In this document: one piece after another, positions 24,050 to 31,799 of the stretch
Numbering within the stretch: position 1 is the stretch's first letter
How the letters are laid out: each line of letters begins with the position of its first letter
Source: JAPLGD01 sp041302745
GTDB taxonomy: Bacteria; Bipolaricaulota; Bipolaricaulia; UBA7950; UBA9294
DNA: 38,818 bases
Reading direction: 5' to 3'
Assembly (NCBI GenBank): GCA_041302745.1
Contig: JBFYQP010000059.1
Coordinates: 1 to 38,818 of the forward strand
Program-made: the position numbers and the translations under genes
The notes under the pieces: model-generated
What the model saw: the letters and a program-made list of their open reading frames with translations, nothing else
What the model was told of the DNA's origin: nothing
The model's database searches: none

Positions 24050-24733
24050 ATGAAGCGCATCCTGATTGTCGACGACGAAGAGATGATCGTGAAAACCGTC
24101 AAGGCCTACCTGGATCGGGAGGGCTTCAAGACATACACGGCGTTTGACGGAGCCTCGGCGCTTCAGGCGTTCGAGGAGAAAGGCCCCGACCTGATCATCC
24201 TCGACCTCATGCTTCCCAAGATGAGTGGGATCGAAGTGACGCGCGCGATTCGCGTCAAGTCGTCCGTGCCGATCATCATGCTGACCGCCAAGGCGGCTGA
24301 AGCGGATCGCGTCGTCGGCCTTGAGCTTGGGGCGGACGACTATGTCGTCAAACCGTTCAGTCCGCGAGAGCTCGTTGCTCGGGTCCGCGCCGTCCTCCGT
24401 CGCTATGAGGGCGAGGGGATGGAGGCGGAGCGCATCCTCGCCGGCGATCTGGCAATCGACCTGAAGACGCGGGAGCTGCGCGTCAAGGGCGAGATGGTCG
24501 ACCTGACCCCGACCGAGTTCGACCTTCTGACGTACCTTGCCCGCCATCCGGGACAGGTCTTCACGCGGCTCCAGCTGCTGCGTGAGGTTCAGGGATACAC
24601 GTACGACTCGTTCGCGCGCACGGTGGACACGCACGTCAAGAACCTGCGGCGGAAGACCGAGGAAGACCCGAAGAACCCTCAGTACATCCAGACCGTCCAC
24701 GGCGTCGGGTATCGCTTCGCCCGGCAGCCCTGA
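24050..24733 (+). CDS. OmpR/PhoB-family response regulator
   Basis: 227 residues. The receiver domain (about 1-120) starts MKRILIVDDEE with the acidic pair, has the phospho-acceptor D52 in ILDLMLP, the switch Thr in MLTAK and the Lys in VVKPFS. A winged-helix output domain (about 130-225) shows LTPTEFDLLTYLARHPGQVFTR, a recognition helix with RTVDTHVKNLRRK and a wing ending TVHGVGYRF. It is a transcription factor activated by phosphorylation. The cognate kinase gene begins one base after its stop. Targets are not known; none of the palindromes here can be assigned to it. Confidence 0.96.
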   Translation: MKRILIVDDEEMIVKTVKAYLDREGFKTYTAFDGASALQAFEEKGPDLIILDLMLPKMSGIEVTRAIRVKSSVPIIMLTAKAAEADRVVGLELGADDYVVKPFSPRELVARVRAVLRRYEGEGMEAERILAGDLAIDLKTRELRVKGEMVDLTPTEFDLLTYLARHPGQVFTRLQLLREVQGYTYDSFARTVDTHVKNLRRKTEEDPKNPQYIQTVHGVGYRFARQP

Positions 24734-24734
24734 C

Positions 24735-26099
24735 ATGGCGCGCCGTTTCCCACTCGCCTTCAAACTTGGACTCGCCTTCTTCATCACGATCGTCTTCTCC
24801 GTTGCCCTCGTCTATTACCTCACGGAGCGCTCCGTCGTGCAGCGGTTCGACCGATACCGCGAGCAGCAGAGGAAGGAGATCTTCGCGCTGTTCAGCCGAC
24901 AGCTCTCGATCTACTACGAGCAGAACGGATCTTGGCGGGGCGTCGATCGCCTCTTCTACCGCGTGGTGGAGACCCGACGGGACGAGGACGGAAAAGTCGT
25001 CGAGAAGATCGTCGCCATCTACAACATTCCCCTCTCCCTCGCCAACGAGGAAGGCAAGGTGTTCCTCAGCACGAAACCGGACATCGGGAGAAGGCTCACG
25101 CAGGAGGAGATCGAACGGGGACCGATCGAGGTGAACGGCCTGCAGGTAGGCACCCTGCTCATCCTGGATTTCGTGGACCCCGACGAGGCCGCCATCCTGG
25201 CCTCGGCCCGCCGCTCCGCGCTCCTCGGCGGAGGAATCGCCACGTTGCTGGCCCTCGTTCTGGCCATCTTCCTGATTGCGCAGATCCTGTCGCCGCTTCG
25301 TACGCTGAGCGCGGTGACGGAACAGGTTGCGCGAGGGGTTCTGCCTGAGAAGGTGCGGCTTCGCACGCGAGACGAGTTCCACGGTCTCGGCGAGTCGTTC
25401 GACCGAATGGTCGACAACCTCCGCCGCTCCGAGAAGCTGCGCGAGACAATGACCGCGGACATTGCCCACGAGCTTCGCACTCCCGTCACCATCATCCAGG
25501 GCACGCTGGAGGCCTTACTGGACGGGATCTACGAGCCCACCGCCCAGACGATCGCGCCGATCTACGAAGAGACGCTGCACCTTGGCCGTTTGATCGACGA
25601 CCTCCGCGACCTCGCGCTGGCCGAAGCCGGCGAACTTCGATTGTCGAGGGAGCAGACCGATATCGGGCAGCTCGTGCGGCAAGTCGTCGAGGCGGCGGTT
25701 CCGTCGATGGACGAAGCGCCAAACGTCGAGGTCATCGCGGAGGAGGGACTTGAGTCGATTTCCGTCGATCCGAAGCGCATTCGGCAGGTGATCGCGAACC
25801 TCCTAAGCAACGCGATTCGCTACACCCCGACGAGCGGGCGAATCGAGATCTCCATTCACGGCGCCGAGGGCGAAGTCGAGGTGTACGTCTCCGACACCGG
25901 GCCGGGGATCTCGCCGGAGGACTTGCCGCGCCTGTTCGAGCGCTTCTACCGGGGGGATCCCGCACGCAACCGCTCGGGCGGGAGCGGCCTCGGCCTGGCC
26001 ATCGCCCGCCGGTGGGTTGAGGCACACGGCGGCCGGATCTGGGCCGAGAACAACCGCACGGGCGGGGCTCGGTTCACCTTCCGGCTGCCGTCGGCTTGA
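24735..26099 (+). CDS. Membrane sensor histidine kinase
   Basis: 454 residues from ATG 24735, one base after the response regulator stop. Two membrane segments (about 10-28 and 160-180) enclose a periplasmic sensor of about 130 residues. HAMP follows (about 182-232), then the dimerisation domain with DIAHELRTPVTI, phospho-acceptor H245. The ATPase domain has the N box (NLLSNAIRYTP), the G1 box (DTGPGISPED), the F box (LFERFYRGD) and G2 (GSGLGLAI). All boxes are intact. It forms a two-component system with its neighbour. The signal is unknown; the sensor domain has no motif I recognise. Confidence 0.96.
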   Translation: MARRFPLAFKLGLAFFITIVFSVALVYYLTERSVVQRFDRYREQQRKEIFALFSRQLSIYYEQNGSWRGVDRLFYRVVETRRDEDGKVVEKIVAIYNIPLSLANEEGKVFLSTKPDIGRRLTQEEIERGPIEVNGLQVGTLLILDFVDPDEAAILASARRSALLGGGIATLLALVLAIFLIAQILSPLRTLSAVTEQVARGVLPEKVRLRTRDEFHGLGESFDRMVDNLRRSEKLRETMTADIAHELRTPVTIIQGTLEALLDGIYEPTAQTIAPIYEETLHLGRLIDDLRDLALAEAGELRLSREQTDIGQLVRQVVEAAVPSMDEAPNVEVIAEEGLESISVDPKRIRQVIANLLSNAIRYTPTSGRIEISIHGAEGEVEVYVSDTGPGISPEDLPRLFERFYRGDPARNRSGGSGLGLAIARRWVEAHGGRIWAENNRTGGARFTFRLPSA

Positions 26100-26125
26100 A
26101 CCGGGACCGATCCGCGGGTTAGCAT
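26096..26125 (+). promoter_or_regulatory. Promoter placing the transcript start at ATG 26131
   Basis: TTGAAC (26096-26101), 18 bases, TAGCAT (26120-26125). The ATG begins six bases after the box and has no ribosome-binding site, so the mRNA should be leaderless. The -35 overlaps the stop of the histidine kinase gene. Confidence 0.6.
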
Positions 26126-26130
26126 GGACT

Positions 26131-26604
26131 ATGTCGATGTTCTACAACCCCCATCGCGGGGAGATGACGTTTGACGACGTCGTGGACGAACTCGTGGCGG
26201 AGATGAGTTCGAACCCGAAGGATCGGTTCGAGATTCTGATCGGCACCGACTCCTCCACCACGGTCGACCGGCTCGACTTCGTGAGCGCGATTGTCCTTCA
26301 CCGAGTGGGAAAGGGAGGACGGTACTTTTGGACGCGCCGACGCGAACGCGCCATGTCGTCCCTCCGCCAGCGGATCTGGCGGGAAGCGTGGCTGTCGTTC
26401 GAGCTGGCGCAGCGACTGATCGGCCGGCTCCCGGCGGTCTCCCTGCTCCACTACAACCTTGAGATCCACGTGGACATCGGCGAGAACGGCCGCACGAAAG
26501 AGATGATCGATGAAGTCGTCGGGATGATCATCGGGAACGGGTTCGCCGTGCGGATCAAGCCGCACGCCTACGCGGCCTCCGCGGTCGCCGACAAGCACAC
26601 CTAG
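26131..26604 (+). CDS. YkuK/DUF458-like protein (RNase H-like fold)
   Basis: 157 residues. Start ATG 26131 is set by the abutting promoter; a second ATG (26137) follows at codon 3. Characteristic family elements are MFYNPHRGEMTFDDVV at the start, the acidic IGTDSSTT strand (about residues 35-45), and HVDIGENGRTKEMIDEVVGMIIGNGF with KPHAYAASAVADKHT at the end. The family (B. subtilis YkuK) is predicted to adopt an RNase H-like fold and has been loosely linked to sporulating and other bacteria; its reaction is not established. The stop overlaps the facing rsmI stop in CTAG. Confidence 0.85.
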   Translation: MSMFYNPHRGEMTFDDVVDELVAEMSSNPKDRFEILIGTDSSTTVDRLDFVSAIVLHRVGKGGRYFWTRRRERAMSSLRQRIWREAWLSFELAQRLIGRLPAVSLLHYNLEIHVDIGENGRTKEMIDEVVGMIIGNGFAVRIKPHAYAASAVADKHT

Positions 26605-27437
26605 CTCGAGGATCGGTGGGCGAGGCTGTAGGCGCGGTTGCGCGGCAGGCCTCCGACGACTTGGAGAATCCTCTGTATGGCGGTCTTGGACAGGCCTTCG
26701 GCCTCGAGCACCGAGAGGATGGACTGCGCCGCTTCGTCATCGAAGTCGGCTTCGCGTGGCGTGCCCCCGGCGATGACGAGAACGAACTCCCCCCGAACCT
26801 CGCCCCGCGTCTGCAGGACGCGGAGAACCTCGGCTGCGGTCCCGCGGAGGAACTCCTCGTGAAGCTTCGTCAATTCCCGAGCGAGCACGATGCGTCGTTG
26901 GGGCAGTGAGTCGGAGAGGATCTCGAGAGTCTCCAGGAGGCGGTGCGGGGACTCGTAGACCACGGTCGTCCGCGGCTCGTCGGCGAGCCCTGTGAAGAAC
27001 TCGGCGCGGTGGCTCTTCTTGCGCGGAAGCGCACCGTCGAAACAGAACCGATCCGCCGGCAGCCCCGACGCGACAAGTCCCGCAAGGAAGGCGGCGGCTC
27101 CAGGAACCGGTTCCACGGCGACCCCGGCTTCGACCGCGGCGCGCACGAGGGGAAACCCCGGATCGCTGACCAGGGGAGTCCCGGCGTCACTGACGAGCGC
27201 CAGGTTCTTCCCGTCTCGAAGCAGGCCTACGAACTCCTCCGCTCGCTCGTCTTCCACCCCCTGGTAGTAGCTTGAGCGAAAGGGCGTCCGGATCTCGTAG
27301 TGATCGAGAATTCTGCGCGTCGTGCGCGTGTCCTCGGCGACGATGAAGTCGACGGACTTCAGCGTCTCGAGGGCGCGCAGGGTGATGTCCGTCAGGTTGC
27401 CGATTGGGAGCGCGACGACGTATAGACGGCCGGCCAT
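26601..27437 (-). CDS. rsmI: 16S rRNA (cytidine-1402 2'-O) methyltransferase RsmI
   Basis: 278 residues from ATG 27437; ATG 27443 (MTMAG...) is an equally possible start, since GAGGTGG serves both. The N-terminal GRLYVVALPIGNLTDITLRALETL and VDFIVAEDTRTTRRIL are diagnostic. The SAM site is LALVSDAGTPLVSDPGFPLV, and PVPGAAAFLAGLVASGLP and VYESPHRLLETL follow, as in the tetrapyrrole-methylase fold. Length matches the family. RsmI methylates the ribose of C1402 in the ribosomal P site and supports decoding fidelity. It is transcribed from its own promoter, divergent from the Cys-rich exported protein gene. Confidence 0.96.
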   Translation of the reverse strand: MAGRLYVVALPIGNLTDITLRALETLKSVDFIVAEDTRTTRRILDHYEIRTPFRSSYYQGVEDERAEEFVGLLRDGKNLALVSDAGTPLVSDPGFPLVRAAVEAGVAVEPVPGAAAFLAGLVASGLPADRFCFDGALPRKKSHRAEFFTGLADEPRTTVVYESPHRLLETLEILSDSLPQRRIVLARELTKLHEEFLRGTAAEVLRVLQTRGEVRGEFVLVIAGGTPREADFDDEAAQSILSVLEAEGLSKTAIQRILQVVGGLPRNRAYSLAHRSSS

Positions 27438-27459
27438 GGTCATTGACCACCTCGCTGTC

Positions 27460-27488
27460 ACTCTAGTGGCTGGGCCGAGGCTGCGCAA
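27460..27488 (-). promoter_or_regulatory. Promoter for rsmI
   Basis: Minus strand: TTGCGC (27488-27483), 17 bases, TAGAGT (27465-27460). The predicted start near 27453 leaves a leader of 10-16 bases holding the GAGGTGG site. Confidence 0.6.
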
Positions 27489-27566
27489 CGCCGCTGTGTG
27501 TCCCCACGTGCCGTCCGACGCCGCAGAGGGAATGGCGGACGGGAACTGCGCTTGGGAACGGATGGT

Positions 27567-27596
27567 TTGACTTCTCGGTGCGTGAAACGATAGGCT
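27567..27596 (+). promoter_or_regulatory. Promoter for the Cys-rich exported protein
   Basis: TTGACT (27567-27572), 18 bases, TAGGCT (27591-27596). The predicted start near 27603 gives a leader of about 70 bases, longer than for most genes here. No riboswitch is recognised in it. Confidence 0.5.
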
Positions 27597-27673
27597 GGAC
27601 GCACTTCGAGGCTACCGTCGAGACGAGGGCCGACCTCACGGCCTCCAAGCGAAACGGCGGGAGGTGCGATCGG

Positions 27674-28648
27674 ATGAACAGCAGCACGCTGCTTCTTGTA
27701 CTTGTGGCGGTGGGCATCGCCCTGGCCGCCCTCTTCCTCTTCCCGGCTTCCGAGCCGGCCGTCCAGCCCCAACCGGCTGTTGCCCAAGGGTCCGCGAGCG
27801 ACTCGAGCGGACAAACCTATGCCGGCTCGGGTTTTCCGACGCTCGTGGTCGACGCGGGCGTGGACGTGACGGTTGGCGAGCGGGAGATCGTGCGGCTTGC
27901 GGGAGTCGGCTACGATTCGACGGGCGGGCCGGTCAGCCTCCTATGGACGGCGGAACCGAGTCTCGGCTTCTTCAGCGATCCACGCGCTCTGAACGCTTCG
28001 TACACGGCTCCATCGGCGTGCGACTGTGAAGACTGCGTGGTCCTGACGCTGACGGTGACCGGTCGGGGGGGTGCCTCCGCGAGCGATCGGATGACGCTCC
28101 ACGTTCGTGACCTGTTCGCCTGTCCATCCCCGCGGACAAGCTGCGGCTCGCCTCCGGCCGTGGTCAAGTGCTGCACTGCCCCAGCGATGGTCAACCACTG
28201 CCCGAAACCCGACGTCCCATGCAGCAGCCCCTGCGTGTCCCAAGCCCCGGTTGCGCCCGTCTGCAACCAGGTCCCGGTCGCCTGCCGCTGCAGTCAGGGG
28301 TGCGGACCGACCTGGGACTCTGCGTGGCCGGAGCCTGAGACACCGCTTGCGGTGCGCGATCGCGCCCGGCCGATGATCACACGGCAGTTCGAGCGCCACG
28401 TCGCGGAGGGAACGAGCGTGCGTCTGGGGGCAAGGATCTCGAACCCGGCGTGCTCGTCCGTCTGCTACGTCTGGTCGGCCACGAAGGGGTGGTTCGAGGG
28501 CGCAGACACCCTGGAGCCGATCTACCACGCCCCGTGGACCGAGCGCCCCGAAGGCGAGACAGTCATCGTAACCCTGACGGCCTACGACGCCGCTCCTGGA
28601 GCGAGCTACGACCAGATCCGATTTGTGATCGACAACGTCGGCGGCTAG
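27674..28648 (+). CDS. Exported protein: two PKD/Ig-like domains joined by a Cys-rich linker
   Basis: 324 residues. ATG 27674 has GGGAGGTG seven bases upstream. The N-terminal segment LLLVLVAVGIALAALFLF is a signal anchor, followed by a proline/glutamine/serine linker. Two PKD-like beta domains are visible: about 50-145 (VDAGVDVTVGEREIVRLAG...LTLTVTGRGGASASDRMTLHV) and about 225-322 (HVAEGTSVRLGARISNPACSSVCYVWSA...ETVIVTLTAYD). Between them about 65 residues contain at least 14 cysteines with prolines (CPSPRTSCGSPP, VKCCTAP, CSSPC, CRCSQGCG). No haem (CxxCH) or ferredoxin pattern is complete. The linker may be a disulfide-braced stalk or bind metal (inference). PKD domains are common in surface proteins. 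Family not recognised. Confidence 0.78.
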   Translation: MNSSTLLLVLVAVGIALAALFLFPASEPAVQPQPAVAQGSASDSSGQTYAGSGFPTLVVDAGVDVTVGEREIVRLAGVGYDSTGGPVSLLWTAEPSLGFFSDPRALNASYTAPSACDCEDCVVLTLTVTGRGGASASDRMTLHVRDLFACPSPRTSCGSPPAVVKCCTAPAMVNHCPKPDVPCSSPCVSQAPVAPVCNQVPVACRCSQGCGPTWDSAWPEPETPLAVRDRARPMITRQFERHVAEGTSVRLGARISNPACSSVCYVWSATKGWFEGADTLEPIYHAPWTERPEGETVIVTLTAYDAAPGASYDQIRFVIDNVGG

Positions 28649-28950
28649 GGTTGCGGCGCTGCGAGAGCGACGCGAAACGGGAAGAGCTCCATTTGGAAGA
28701 CCCCGGCCTGTACGGCCGGGTCCTCGTTGGCGAAGCTCCGCGCCTCCTGCTCGGAGGCTGCCGCGAAGATGACGATCCCGAATCCCGCCTCATCCTCGTT
28801 GAGCGTCCGTCCGGCGAGGATGACTGTTCCCTCCTCCGACGCCCGCTTCAGGTAGAGGAAGTGCAGGTCGACGGCGCGGTCCTCCTCCGGAGTCGGAGCG
28901 CTATAGAACCCCGTGCGTGCCGGACGAATCCGATAGAGATACTGGAGCAC
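28645..28950 (-). CDS. YciI-like (YCII domain) protein
   Basis: 101 residues. Start GTG 28950, four bases after AAGGAGG; the longer upstream frame has no such site. The sequence LQYLYRIRPAR...EDRAVDLHFLYLKRASEEGTVILAGRTLNEDEAGFGIVIF...SFANEDPAVQAGVFQMELFPF follows the ferredoxin-like YCII fold, with the conserved His (DLHFLYL) and Asp (NEDPAV). The reaction of these small proteins is mostly unknown; some act in aromatic degradation, others as regulators. It lies 23 bases after the DUF4342 gene on the same strand. Its stop overlaps the stop of the facing Cys-rich protein in CTAG. Confidence 0.85.
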   Translation of the reverse strand: MLQYLYRIRPARTGFYSAPTPEEDRAVDLHFLYLKRASEEGTVILAGRTLNEDEAGFGIVIFAAASEQEARSFANEDPAVQAGVFQMELFPFRVALAAPQP

Positions 28951-28973
28951 GAAGCCTCCTTTGGGGCCGCTGC

Positions 28974-29225
28974 CTAGTCTTCGATCCGCTCGACGACGAT
29001 GCTGCACTCTGCGACCAGGGCGGCCACGGCGCCGAGCGCGGCAAGCGTGGGGATGAGCAGCGTTCCGACAACCCCGAGTGTGAGAGGAATCTCGACCAAC
29101 GTCTTTCCTTCACGGTTCTTGACCGTGATCCGGCGGATGTTGCCCTGACGGACGAGTTCCTTGACGGTGGCCACCAATTCCTCGCCCGTGATCTTGAGTT
29201 CCTCGGTTCGGGTCGTCTTCTCCAC
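28974..29225 (-). CDS. DUF4342 small membrane protein
   Basis: 83 residues from GTG 29225, eight bases after GAGGAGG. The N-terminal half is a helix-strand module (ELVATVKELVRQGNIRRITVKNREGKTLVEIPLTLG) and the second half a hydrophobic segment (TLLIPTLAALGAVAALVAECSIVVE) long enough to cross the membrane. This matches DUF4342, found in many Gram-positive and thermophilic bacteria, sometimes fused to a UBA-like domain. Function is unknown. It probably shares a transcript with the YciI-like gene. Confidence 0.82.
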   Translation of the reverse strand: MEKTTRTEELKITGEELVATVKELVRQGNIRRITVKNREGKTLVEIPLTLGVVGTLLIPTLAALGAVAALVAECSIVVERIED

Positions 29226-29363
29226 GGATCTATCCTCCTCGCCGGCTTCTGCCTCGGCTTTGCTGCTCGATGCATCTATCTTCCACGATCGAGGTTCTGC
29301 GACAAGATCTCGATCTCTTCCCGACTCGACGAGGTCGTCCCGTGAGCGGGCTACGGGAGGACC

Positions 29364-29392
29364 TTGAGGAAGCCTGCAATCAAGCTTATAAA
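29364..29392 (+). promoter_or_regulatory. Promoter for prfB
   Basis: TTGAGG (29364-29369), 17 bases, TATAAA (29387-29392). The predicted start near 29399 leaves a leader of about 30 bases with GGGAGG three bases before ATG 29429. Confidence 0.65.
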
Positions 29393-29428
29393 CATCTTGC
29401 CCCAGTCTGGCTTCCGTTCGGGAGGATC

Positions 29429-30524
29429 ATGGATCAGGAAACCATCGCCAATCTACGACACGATCTCTCGAAGATCGGTGAGCATCTTTGACCGTCCCGC
29501 GCTCGAACGCGAGATTGCCTCTCTAGAAGCGAGGATGTCGGAACCCGGCTTCTGGGAGCACCGCGAGGTGTCGGCCGAAGCGGCACGCTCCCTCGAGCGT
29601 CAGCGAGGTCTGCTCACGCGGCTCCGCGTGGCGGAGCAGGAGTGCGACGAGATCGACGTCCTCTACTCCATGGCGGTCGAGGCCGGGGATGAGGCCGAGC
29701 TTGCCTCGCTCGGCCGGCGTGCCGTGGCGCTCGACGCGGCGCTGCAACGGTTCAGGATCGAACGGATGTTCTCAGGGGAACACGATGCGTCGGACTGCTA
29801 CCTGTCGATCAACGCAGGCGCGGGGGGGACGGACTCCCAGGACTGGGCCGAGATGCTTCTGCGCATGTACGGCCGGTTTTGCGAGCGAATGGGCTTCTCT
29901 GCAGCGCTGCTCGAAGCAAGCGCGGGCGACACCGCCGGGATCCGTAGTGCAACCCTGGAAGTGAAGGGAAAGTATGCGTACGGCAACCTGAAGGGAGAAG
30001 CGGGCGTCCATCGTCTGGTTCGCCTCTCTCCGTACGACGCCGCGCACCGACGCCACACCTCGTTCGCGGCCGTGTCCGTCGTTCCGGAGATCGCGGAGGT
30101 CGTGCTGGAGATCGACCCCAAGGATCTTCGGATCGACACGTACCGCTCGTCGGGAGCGGGCGGACAGCACGTCAACGTCACCGACTCCGCCGTCCGGATC
30201 ACTCACCTTCCCACGGGAATCGCTGCATCCTGTCAGAACGAGCGAAGCCAGCATCAGAACAAGGAGACAGCCATGCGCATCCTCACCGCTCACTTGGTCG
30301 AGAGGCTGGCCAAGGAGCGGGCCGAGAAGCTCGACGAGCTTCAGGGAGAGCGAAAGGAGAACGAATGGGGAAGCCAGATTCGGTCCTACGTTCTCCACCC
30401 CTATCGCCTGGCCAAGGATCACCGGACCCTCGTTGAGACGGGCAACGTCGATGACGTTCTCGACGGGAACCTCGTTCCCTTCGTGGAGGCCTATCTTCAG
30501 ACGTCCGCGCCCGGCAACCGGTAA
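29429..30524 (+). CDS. prfB: Peptide chain release factor 2, programmed +1 frameshift
   Basis: Two overlapping frames make one protein of about 364 residues. The first runs ATG 29429 to TGA 29489-29491 (20 residues). After a +1 shift, reading resumes at GAC 29490 and runs to 30524. The combined length is that of RF2. The catalytic GGQ motif is intact (RSSGAGGQHVNVTDSAVR), as are AGAGGTDSQDWAEMLLRMY and SQHQNKETAMRIL. The stop-recognition loop reads RLSPYDAAHRRHTSF, so the usual SPF tripeptide is SPY. RF2 releases peptides at UGA and UAA. The in-frame UGA lets low RF2 favour frameshifting and so more RF2, an autoregulatory loop known from E. coli. It also shows UGA is used as a stop in this organism. 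Confidence 0.95.
29480..29492 (+). other. RF2 programmed frameshift site
   Basis: GAG CAT CTT TGA C. The slippery CTT and the TGA-C context are identical to the E. coli prfB site. A Shine-Dalgarno-like GGTGAG (29477-29482) ends three bases before CTT, the same spacing as the stimulatory AGGGGG in E. coli, although it is a weaker match to anti-SD. Confidence 0.92.
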
Positions 30525-30547
30525 ACGAGACCCGCAGGACCAGAGGG

Positions 30548-30576
30548 TTGCCGTTCCTAGCTAATGCTGTTACAAT
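30548..30576 (+). promoter_or_regulatory. Strong promoter for the small RHH-like gene
   Basis: TTGCCG (30548-30553), 17 bases, TGT-TACAAT (extended -10; hexamer 30571-30576). The predicted start near 30583 leaves about 30 bases to GTG 30613. Confidence 0.65.
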
Positions 30577-30612
30577 ACCCCCTGGAAATTGCCGAAAGAG
30601 GGGGGAGTCTCC

Positions 30613-30786
30613 GTGCCCAAGCAGCTGCTAGATAAGATCTCGATCTACGTGCCCAAGAACAAGATGGAGCAACGTCCCGTCGAGCGGCTCATGAAGCTGG
30701 CTGAGATGAAGGATCGTTCGGTCAACTACCTGGTTGTCGAAGCGATCATCGAGTACCTGGAGCGGGAAGAGAAGCGAAAGAGCTAG
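30613..30786 (+). CDS. Small ribbon-helix-helix-like protein
   Basis: 57 residues from GTG 30613, with GGGGGAG five bases upstream; an earlier TTG at 30589 would swallow that site. The layout is KISIYVPKNKMEQRPVERLMKLAEMKDRSVNYLVVEAIIEYLEREEKRK: a short strand, a helix with basic residues, then SVNYLVVEAIIEYLE resembling the second helix of CopG/Arc repressors. The strand lacks the very short N-terminal arm typical of CopG, so the assignment is tentative. It has its own strong promoter and no antitoxin/toxin partner beside it, which argues against a toxin-antitoxin pair. Confidence 0.65.
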   Translation: MPKQLLDKISIYVPKNKMEQRPVERLMKLAEMKDRSVNYLVVEAIIEYLEREEKRKS

Positions 30787-30789
30787 CGA

Positions 30790-31212
30790 CTACTCGGCCG
30801 TTCGCTCTCGGTCGAGAAATCCTTGCAGGATGAGCGTGGCGGCTAGGCCGTCACGCAGGTTTCGTCTCCGGCGCCGTGACACGTCGCCGGCAATCAGGAC
30901 GTCTTCGGCCTGAGTCGACGTCCACCGCTCGTCGAAGAGGTCCACGGGCAATCCTGTTCGAGTCTGCAGTTCCCGGGCGAGCGCGCGAACCTCGCCCGCC
31001 ATCTCCCCTTCGGTGCCGTTCATGTGGAGAGGCCATCCGATCACGATCCTCGCGACGTCCTGTCCGCTGATGAGGTGGACGAGCCGATCCAGGTCGTCGG
31101 CGTCGCTCCCGCTTCTCGTGTAGACGGGAAGAGGGCTTGCGAGGATGGCGCCCTCATCGCTGCGAGCCAGCCCAATGCGCTTACGGCCGTAGTCGATGCC
31201 GAGAACCCTCAT
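30790..31212 (-). CDS. ruvX: Holliday junction resolvase-like RuvX (YqgF)
   Basis: 140 residues, normal family length. Motifs: RVLGIDYGRKRIGLARSDE (first catalytic Asp), IVIGWPLHMNGTEGEMA, LFDERWTSTQAE (acidic pair) and DGLAATLILQGFLDR (final Asp). The RNase H-like fold YqgF family acts in pre-16S rRNA 5' processing and was also proposed as an alternative resolvase. Its start overlaps the end of ruvA by four bases (ATGA), so it is translationally coupled in the operon 33159 to 30790. Only three bases separate its stop from that of the facing RHH-like gene. Confidence 0.95.
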   Translation of the reverse strand: MRVLGIDYGRKRIGLARSDEGAILASPLPVYTRSGSDADDLDRLVHLISGQDVARIVIGWPLHMNGTEGEMAGEVRALARELQTRTGLPVDLFDERWTSTQAEDVLIAGDVSRRRRRNLRDGLAATLILQGFLDRERTAE

Positions 31213-31799
31213 GATCGTGCTCCCAAGATCTCGAGAGCCCGCCGGACGAGAGCTTCGGTCGGCAGCCGCTCGCCGCGAAGACGGCCGAGAGCCTCTCGCG
31301 CCTCCCGCGCGGAGAACCCAAGGGATCGGGAGGTCAGAGCCCGCAGTGCGGTCTCCTCGTCGGAGCTGAGGAGGAACGTGTCGGCGCCTTCATCTCCGGG
31401 ACCGGCGATCTTGTCGCGCAGGTCGACGAGGATCCGCTCCGCGGTCTTCTGGCCGACTCCCTTGACGGTCGTCAGGCGTTCGATGTCGCGTCCGGCAATC
31501 GCCGCCACAAGCTCGCGGGGGGGAAGCGTCGACAGGATTTGGATCGCAAGCTTCGGTCCGACCTGCCCGACCGTCATGAGAAGGCGGAACAGCTCGCGTT
31601 CTCGCAGTGTGGAGAAGCCGAACAAGTGGATGGTGTCCTCGCGCAGCACCAAGTGAATGTAGAGGAACGCAGGGTGGCCGACCTCGCATCCCCGAACCGT
31701 GTCCGCCGAGCAGGAGGCCTGGTAGGCGACTCCTCCCACGTCGACGACGACGTAGTCGGTCCCCTTGCGGACGACATCCCCGCTGACCGAGTCGATCAT
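31209..31799 (-). CDS. ruvA: Holliday junction branch-migration protein RuvA
   Basis: 196 residues. The N-terminal OB domain (MIDSVSGDVVRKGTDYVVVDVGGVAYQ, with LVLREDTIHLFGF) is followed by two helix-hairpin-helix motifs (VGQVGPKLAIQILSTL and VKGVGQKTAERILVDLRDK) and the C-terminal domain that contacts RuvB (LTSRSLGFSAREAREALGRL). RuvA tetramers hold the four-way junction while RuvB drives migration. Neither ruvB nor ruvC is in the window. It overlaps its neighbours by four bases on both sides. Confidence 0.96.
   Translation of the reverse strand: MIDSVSGDVVRKGTDYVVVDVGGVAYQASCSADTVRGCEVGHPAFLYIHLVLREDTIHLFGFSTLRERELFRLLMTVGQVGPKLAIQILSTLPPRELVAAIAGRDIERLTTVKGVGQKTAERILVDLRDKIAGPGDEGADTFLLSSDEETALRALTSRSLGFSAREAREALGRLRGERLPTEALVRRALEILGARS

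Noticed and set aside
30613..30786. Antitoxin of a toxin-antitoxin pair
   Set aside because: No small partner gene lies next to it; it is followed by convergent ruvX and preceded by prfB, and has its own promoter.
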